A stretch of DNA of 8,733 bases. Origin: Actinomycetes bacterium (lineage in GTDB: Bacteria > Actinomycetota > Thermoleophilia > Gaiellales > Gaiellaceae). The notes under the pieces were generated by a model, which did not search any database, had not been told where the DNA came from, and worked only from the letters and a program-made list of their open reading frames with translations. Below are positions 6,863 through 8,733 of the stretch, one piece after another. Made by a program: the position numbers and the translations under genes. Every line of letters starts with the position of its first letter. Positions within the stretch are counted from its first letter, which is position 1. The DNA lies in contig JAUXJK010000065.1 in NCBI GenBank assembly GCA_030624785.1, positions 1 through 8,733 on the forward strand, in the 5' to 3' direction.

Positions 6863-7087
6863 CTAGCCGCCCGCGACAGGCCGGGCCACCACGACCTCAT
6901 CCCCGGCAGCGAGTTCAACCACGCTGAACGATTCGCGAGGCACCGGACAACCATTGCGTTCTACGAGCGCGTATCGCGACGTGATTTCGAGCCGCTCGAG
7001 AAGCTGTGCAATCGTCATTCCAGCCTCAGCCGGGTGCTGGCGCCCATTGACACGGATGGTTGCGTTCGAGCTCTTGGAGTCCGACAA
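6863..7087 (-). CDS. thiS: Sulfur carrier protein ThiS
   Basis: A 74-residue ubiquitin-fold protein that carries sulfur as a C-terminal thiocarboxylate for ThiG. The C-terminus VAGG ends in the required Gly-Gly. IRVNGRQHP at 11-19, MTIAQLLERLEI at 24-35, VERNGCPVPR at 42-51 and LAAGDEVVVARPVAGG at 59-74 follow the family. The start is TTG at 7087: AGGGG at 7093-7097 sits 5 nt upstream and runs over the thiG stop codon, and no ATG or GTG lies at a sensible place. The N-terminus is about eight residues longer than minimal ThiS. The adenylating enzyme (ThiF or MoeB type) needed to charge it is not in the window. Confidence 0.93.
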   Translation of the reverse strand: MSDSKSSNATIRVNGRQHPAEAGMTIAQLLERLEITSRYALVERNGCPVPRESFSVVELAAGDEVVVARPVAGG

Positions 7088-7092
7088 GACGG

Positions 7093-7097
7093 CCCCT
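7093..7097 (-). promoter_or_regulatory. Ribosome binding site deciding the thiS TTG start
   Basis: On the minus strand AGGGG lies 5 nt before the TTG at 7087 and overlaps the TAG stop of thiG (7098-7096). This supports the TTG as the true start and suggests that ribosomes finishing thiG re-initiate on thiS. Confidence 0.55.
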
Positions 7098-7875
7098 AAC
7101 TACCGCCGAGGAGCCCCGACGTCGGCGAGGAAGCCGTGCCCCGCTCGCGCTCTTCCATGAGACCCGCGAGACGGCCGCGGCGCCCCGCGAGCACGGCGAG
7201 ACGAAATGCGTCCGCCATGACGGCGGGCTCGTCCGCCACCGCTATAGCCGTGTTCACAAGCACGGCGTCTGCGCCGAGTTCCAGCGCCTCCGCAGCATGT
7301 GAGGGCGCGCCAAGCCCCGCGTCGATCACTACCGGCACGGTTGCTTGCTCAACGATGATCCGGATCGAATCGCGCAGCTTCAGGCCGCGGCCCGAGCCGA
7401 TCGGGGACCCGAGCGGCATGACCGCGTGACACCCGAGCCCTTCGAGTCGTGCCGCGAGAACCGGATCGGCATTGATGTATGGGAGAACGGTAAACCCATC
7501 TGCGAGCAGTTCCTCAGCTGCCTCAAGTGTTCCAACCGGGTCAGGCAGTAGGTAGCGCTGATCGGGAATAACCTCGAGCTTCACCCAGGCTGGCAACCCC
7601 CCCGCTCGGGCGAGACGCGCAAAGCGCACTGCCTCCTCCGCTGTCCGCGCACCCGCCGTGTTCGGCAAGAGGAGGACATCGTCGGGCAGCGCCTCGGTGA
7701 TATCAGCCTTCCCCGTGGGCGCATCGAAGTCGACGAGCCTGACCGCCACGGTCACCATCTCAGCCTGAGCGGCATCGACCGCGGAGCGCATCGCGTCGAG
7801 CGTCGCGTAGCGTCCCGTCCCGAGGATCAGGCGTGATCCAAACGTGCGGCCGTTGATCGTGAACTCGTCGCTCAT
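7096..7875 (-). CDS. thiG: Thiazole synthase
   Basis: ThiG, 259 residues, the TIM-barrel enzyme that forms the thiazole phosphate from 1-deoxy-D-xylulose 5-phosphate, dehydroglycine and ThiS thiocarboxylate. Motifs: FGSRLILGTGRY at 12-23, LLPNTAGARTAEEAVR at 69-84, WVKLEVIPD at 97-105 where Lys99 is the expected imine-forming lysine, LPYINADPVLA at 131-141, VMPLGSPIGSG at 152-162, PVVIDAGLGAPSHAAEA at 181-197 and GADAVLVNTAIA at 201-212. The core is complete. The ATG at 7875 is chosen because it is preceded at 5 nt by AAGGGA and fits the family N-terminus; a longer in-frame start at 7965 would read through the riboswitch. Glycine oxidase ThiO or tyrosine lyase ThiH, one of which must supply dehydroglycine, is absent here. 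It is the first gene after the TPP riboswitch. Confidence 0.96.
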   Translation of the reverse strand: MSDEFTINGRTFGSRLILGTGRYATLDAMRSAVDAAQAEMVTVAVRLVDFDAPTGKADITEALPDDVLLLPNTAGARTAEEAVRFARLARAGGLPAWVKLEVIPDQRYLLPDPVGTLEAAEELLADGFTVLPYINADPVLAARLEGLGCHAVMPLGSPIGSGRGLKLRDSIRIIVEQATVPVVIDAGLGAPSHAAEALELGADAVLVNTAIAVADEPAVMADAFRLAVLAGRRGRLAGLMEERERGTASSPTSGLLGGS

Positions 7876-7880
7876 AGCGG

Positions 7881-7886
7881 TCCCTT
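7881..7886 (-). promoter_or_regulatory. thiG Shine-Dalgarno sequence inside riboswitch helix P1
   Basis: AAGGGA lies 5 nt before the thiG ATG. Its GGGA is also the 3' strand of the aptamer's closing helix P1, pairing with UCCC at 7980-7977. When TPP stabilises P1 the ribosome-binding site would be hidden, which is a direct translational off-switch. The pairing is seen; the mechanism is inferred. Confidence 0.65.
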
Positions 7887-7980
7887 CGCTGGCATGACCC
7901 AGATCAGGTTCTGCGGTCGGCATCTCGTGATGCCCTCTCAGCCTCCGGGGAGAGACTCCCGTCAAGGGAGACTACCGGGA
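7881..7980 (-). ncRNA. TPP (THI-box) riboswitch upstream of thiGSE
   Basis: The minus-strand leader has the TPP aptamer core. GGCUGAGA lies at 7943-7936 and AACCUGAUCUGG at 7910-7899, followed by AUGCCAGCG at 7895-7887 and the closing GGGA. Helices can be drawn: P1 UCCC 7980-7977 with GGGA 7884-7881; P2 CGGU 7977-7974 with ACCG 7917-7914 (sharing one base with P1); P3 GUCUCC 7972-7967 with GGAGGC 7946-7941; an inner stem GGGAG/CUCCC (7960-7956 with 7952-7948); and an extra 6-bp stem GGCAUC/GAUGCC (7934-7929 with 7924-7919, ACGA loop) between the UGAGA element and P2. There is no room for a terminator before thiG, so control should be at translation initiation. The next gene being thiG fits exactly. 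Confidence 0.93.
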
Positions 7981-8015
7981 CGCGTCCGACAACGGTCGCA
8001 TTCCGCTCTCGCTGC

Positions 8016-8450
8016 CTAGCGCCCGATGAACTTCGGATCGCGTTTCTCGATGAACGCACTCATGCCTTCGGCTTGATCCGCGCTTGCGAAGATCATCGAG
8101 AAGAGACGACCTTCGGTCTCGAGGCTTTCCTTGTAGTCGGCGTGGAGCGCCAGACCGACCGATTCCTTCGCGTACGCCATCGCAAGCGGGCTCTTCTGCG
8201 ACATGACGGCGGCGAGGTCCAACGCAGCGTCTACGAGCTCGTCGGGCTCATGCACCGCATTGACAAGGCCCCGTTCTCGCGCCTCGTCGGCGTCGACCAA
8301 TCTACCGCTGAAGATCGGCTCCTTGGCAAAGCCGAGTGAGGTGGCACGGGCGAGTCGAACGGTTCCGCCCCAGCCCGGAATTACCCCGAGATTGATCTCC
8401 GGCTGTCCGAACCCGGCGCTCGTCGACGCGAGCCGAATGTCACGTGCGAG
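8016..8450 (-). pseudogene. Enoyl-CoA hydratase/isomerase family (crotonase), missing its N-terminal third
   Basis: 144 codons match the C-terminal two thirds of a roughly 260-residue crotonase. ARDIRLAS is followed by GFGQPEINLGVIPGWGGT (the second catalytic Glu, equivalent to rat Glu164, is in QPE), then FSGRLVDADEARERGLVN and a complete tail ending AFIEKRDPKFIGR. The N-terminal part is absent: the oxyanion-hole segments and the GGGxE block with the first catalytic Glu (rat Glu144). Homology begins at about 8450, beside the TGA (8454-8452) of the preceding B12-domain gene, and the crotonase frame meets TAG at 8462-8460. There is no ATG or GTG in frame; the first possible TTG, at 8300, would give only 94 residues without either catalytic Glu. 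The remaining frame has no stops or frameshifts, so the loss looks recent or is an assembly fault. It probably acted in beta-oxidation; exact substrate unknown. Confidence 0.8.
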
Positions 8451-8451
8451 A

Positions 8452-8733
8452 TCAGGCGGCTAGCTTCTCGTTCAGAAACGTGATGATCTCCGACATCGAT
8501 GCACCTGGAGTAAAGACGGCGGCAACCCCGGCGCCCTGCAACTCATTGGCGTCATCACGCGGAATTGTGCCACCAACCAGAACGAGTACGTCCTCGGCTT
8601 CGTGGGCACGCAAGCCCTCAACGACCTTGGGAACGAGCGTCATGTGCGCGCCCGAGAGTATCGAGATGCCAATCGCGTCGGCATCCTCGTCGACAGCGGC
8701 CGCGACGACCTGCTCAGGCGTCTGGTGCAACCC
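8452..8733 (-). CDS. Cobalamin (B12)-binding domain protein, methylmalonyl-CoA mutase type, C-terminal part
   Basis: 93 codons of a Rossmann-like B12-binding domain, entering from the right edge. GLHQTPEQVVAAA, GISILSGAHMTLVPKVVEGL, VLVLVGGTIP and AAVFTPGASMSEIITFLNEKL are the typical blocks of the small or C-terminal domain of methylmalonyl-CoA-type mutases; the SxL and GG motifs that cradle the nucleotide tail of cobalamin are present. The DxHxxG motif with the cobalt-binding His would lie just upstream, outside the window. It may be a free-standing subunit of about 135-140 residues (MutA2-like) or the end of a full mutase; the window cannot tell. Related acyl-CoA mutases such as ethylmalonyl- or isobutyryl-CoA mutase share this domain. 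The C-terminus appears complete. It is followed with no gap by the truncated crotonase. Confidence 0.88.
   Translation of the reverse strand, partial: GLHQTPEQVVAAAVDEDADAIGISILSGAHMTLVPKVVEGLRAHEAEDVLVLVGGTIPRDDANELQGAGVAAVFTPGASMSEIITFLNEKLAA

Noticed and set aside
7876..7965. ThiG starting 30 codons earlier at 7965
   Set aside because: Those codons are the TPP riboswitch; the start at 7875 has a good Shine-Dalgarno sequence and matches the family N-terminus.
8016..8300. A real 94-residue crotonase-like protein starting from TTG at 8300
   Set aside because: It would lack both catalytic Glu residues and most of the fold, there is no independent reason for a start there, and homology continues well upstream in the same frame.
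1..8733. CRISPR array, insertion sequence, prophage, tRNA or defence-system genes
   Set aside because: No regularly spaced repeats, transposase or integrase motifs, tRNA-like cloverleaf, or toxin/nuclease genes were seen on either strand; all coding space is taken by recognisable metabolic or translation genes.

Overview
Every gene I can support in this 8.7 kb window lies on the minus strand, so the window reads biologically from right to left. Protein matches, codon use and the form of the riboswitch suggest a high-GC Gram-positive bacterium, most likely a deep-branching Actinomycetota lineage (Thermoleophilia- or Rubrobacteria-like). That placement is inference: it rests on the rpmE / DUF1385 / prfA linkage, a TPP riboswitch of the form I associate with actinobacteria, and aerobic acyl-CoA metabolism (ETF, ETF-quinone oxidoreductase, crotonase, a methylmalonyl-CoA-mutase-type B12 domain).

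Layout in transcription order. (1) 8733-8452: C-terminal part of a cobalamin-binding domain protein of the methylmalonyl-CoA mutase type, running in from outside the window. (2) 8450-8016: an enoyl-CoA hydratase (crotonase) reading frame that lacks its N-terminal third, including one catalytic Glu and the oxyanion-hole segments. It abuts the stop codon of the B12-domain gene and has no usable start codon. (3) 7980-6245: a thiamine-thiazole operon, thiG-thiS-thiE, led by a TPP riboswitch whose P1 3' strand contains the thiG Shine-Dalgarno sequence. (4) 6244-6094: a gap of about 150 nt with several inverted repeats and a possible promoter. (5) 6093-1: a tightly packed run etfB-etfA-ETF:quinone oxidoreductase-threonine dehydratase-rpmE-DUF1385-prfA, with two 4-nt ATGA overlaps. 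prfA runs off the left edge.

How the genes fit together. EtfB/EtfA collect electrons from acyl-CoA dehydrogenases and pass them to the membrane quinone pool through the ETF:quinone oxidoreductase. The crotonase remnant and mutase domain belong to the same fatty-acid, branched-chain and propionyl-CoA metabolism. Threonine dehydratase makes 2-oxobutyrate, which can feed propionyl-CoA or isoleucine. ThiG, ThiS and ThiE make the thiazole phosphate and couple it to the pyrimidine to give thiamine phosphate. The leftmost genes are translation housekeeping (L31, RF1) with a conserved membrane protein of unknown function between them.

The window is mostly ordinary core-genome sequence. I see no CRISPR, transposon, phage, tRNA or defence system. 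The two observations most worth checking are the beheaded crotonase fused to the end of the B12-domain gene (recent deletion or misassembly) and the ETF:quinone oxidoreductase that retains only three of the four iron-sulfur ligand cysteines.
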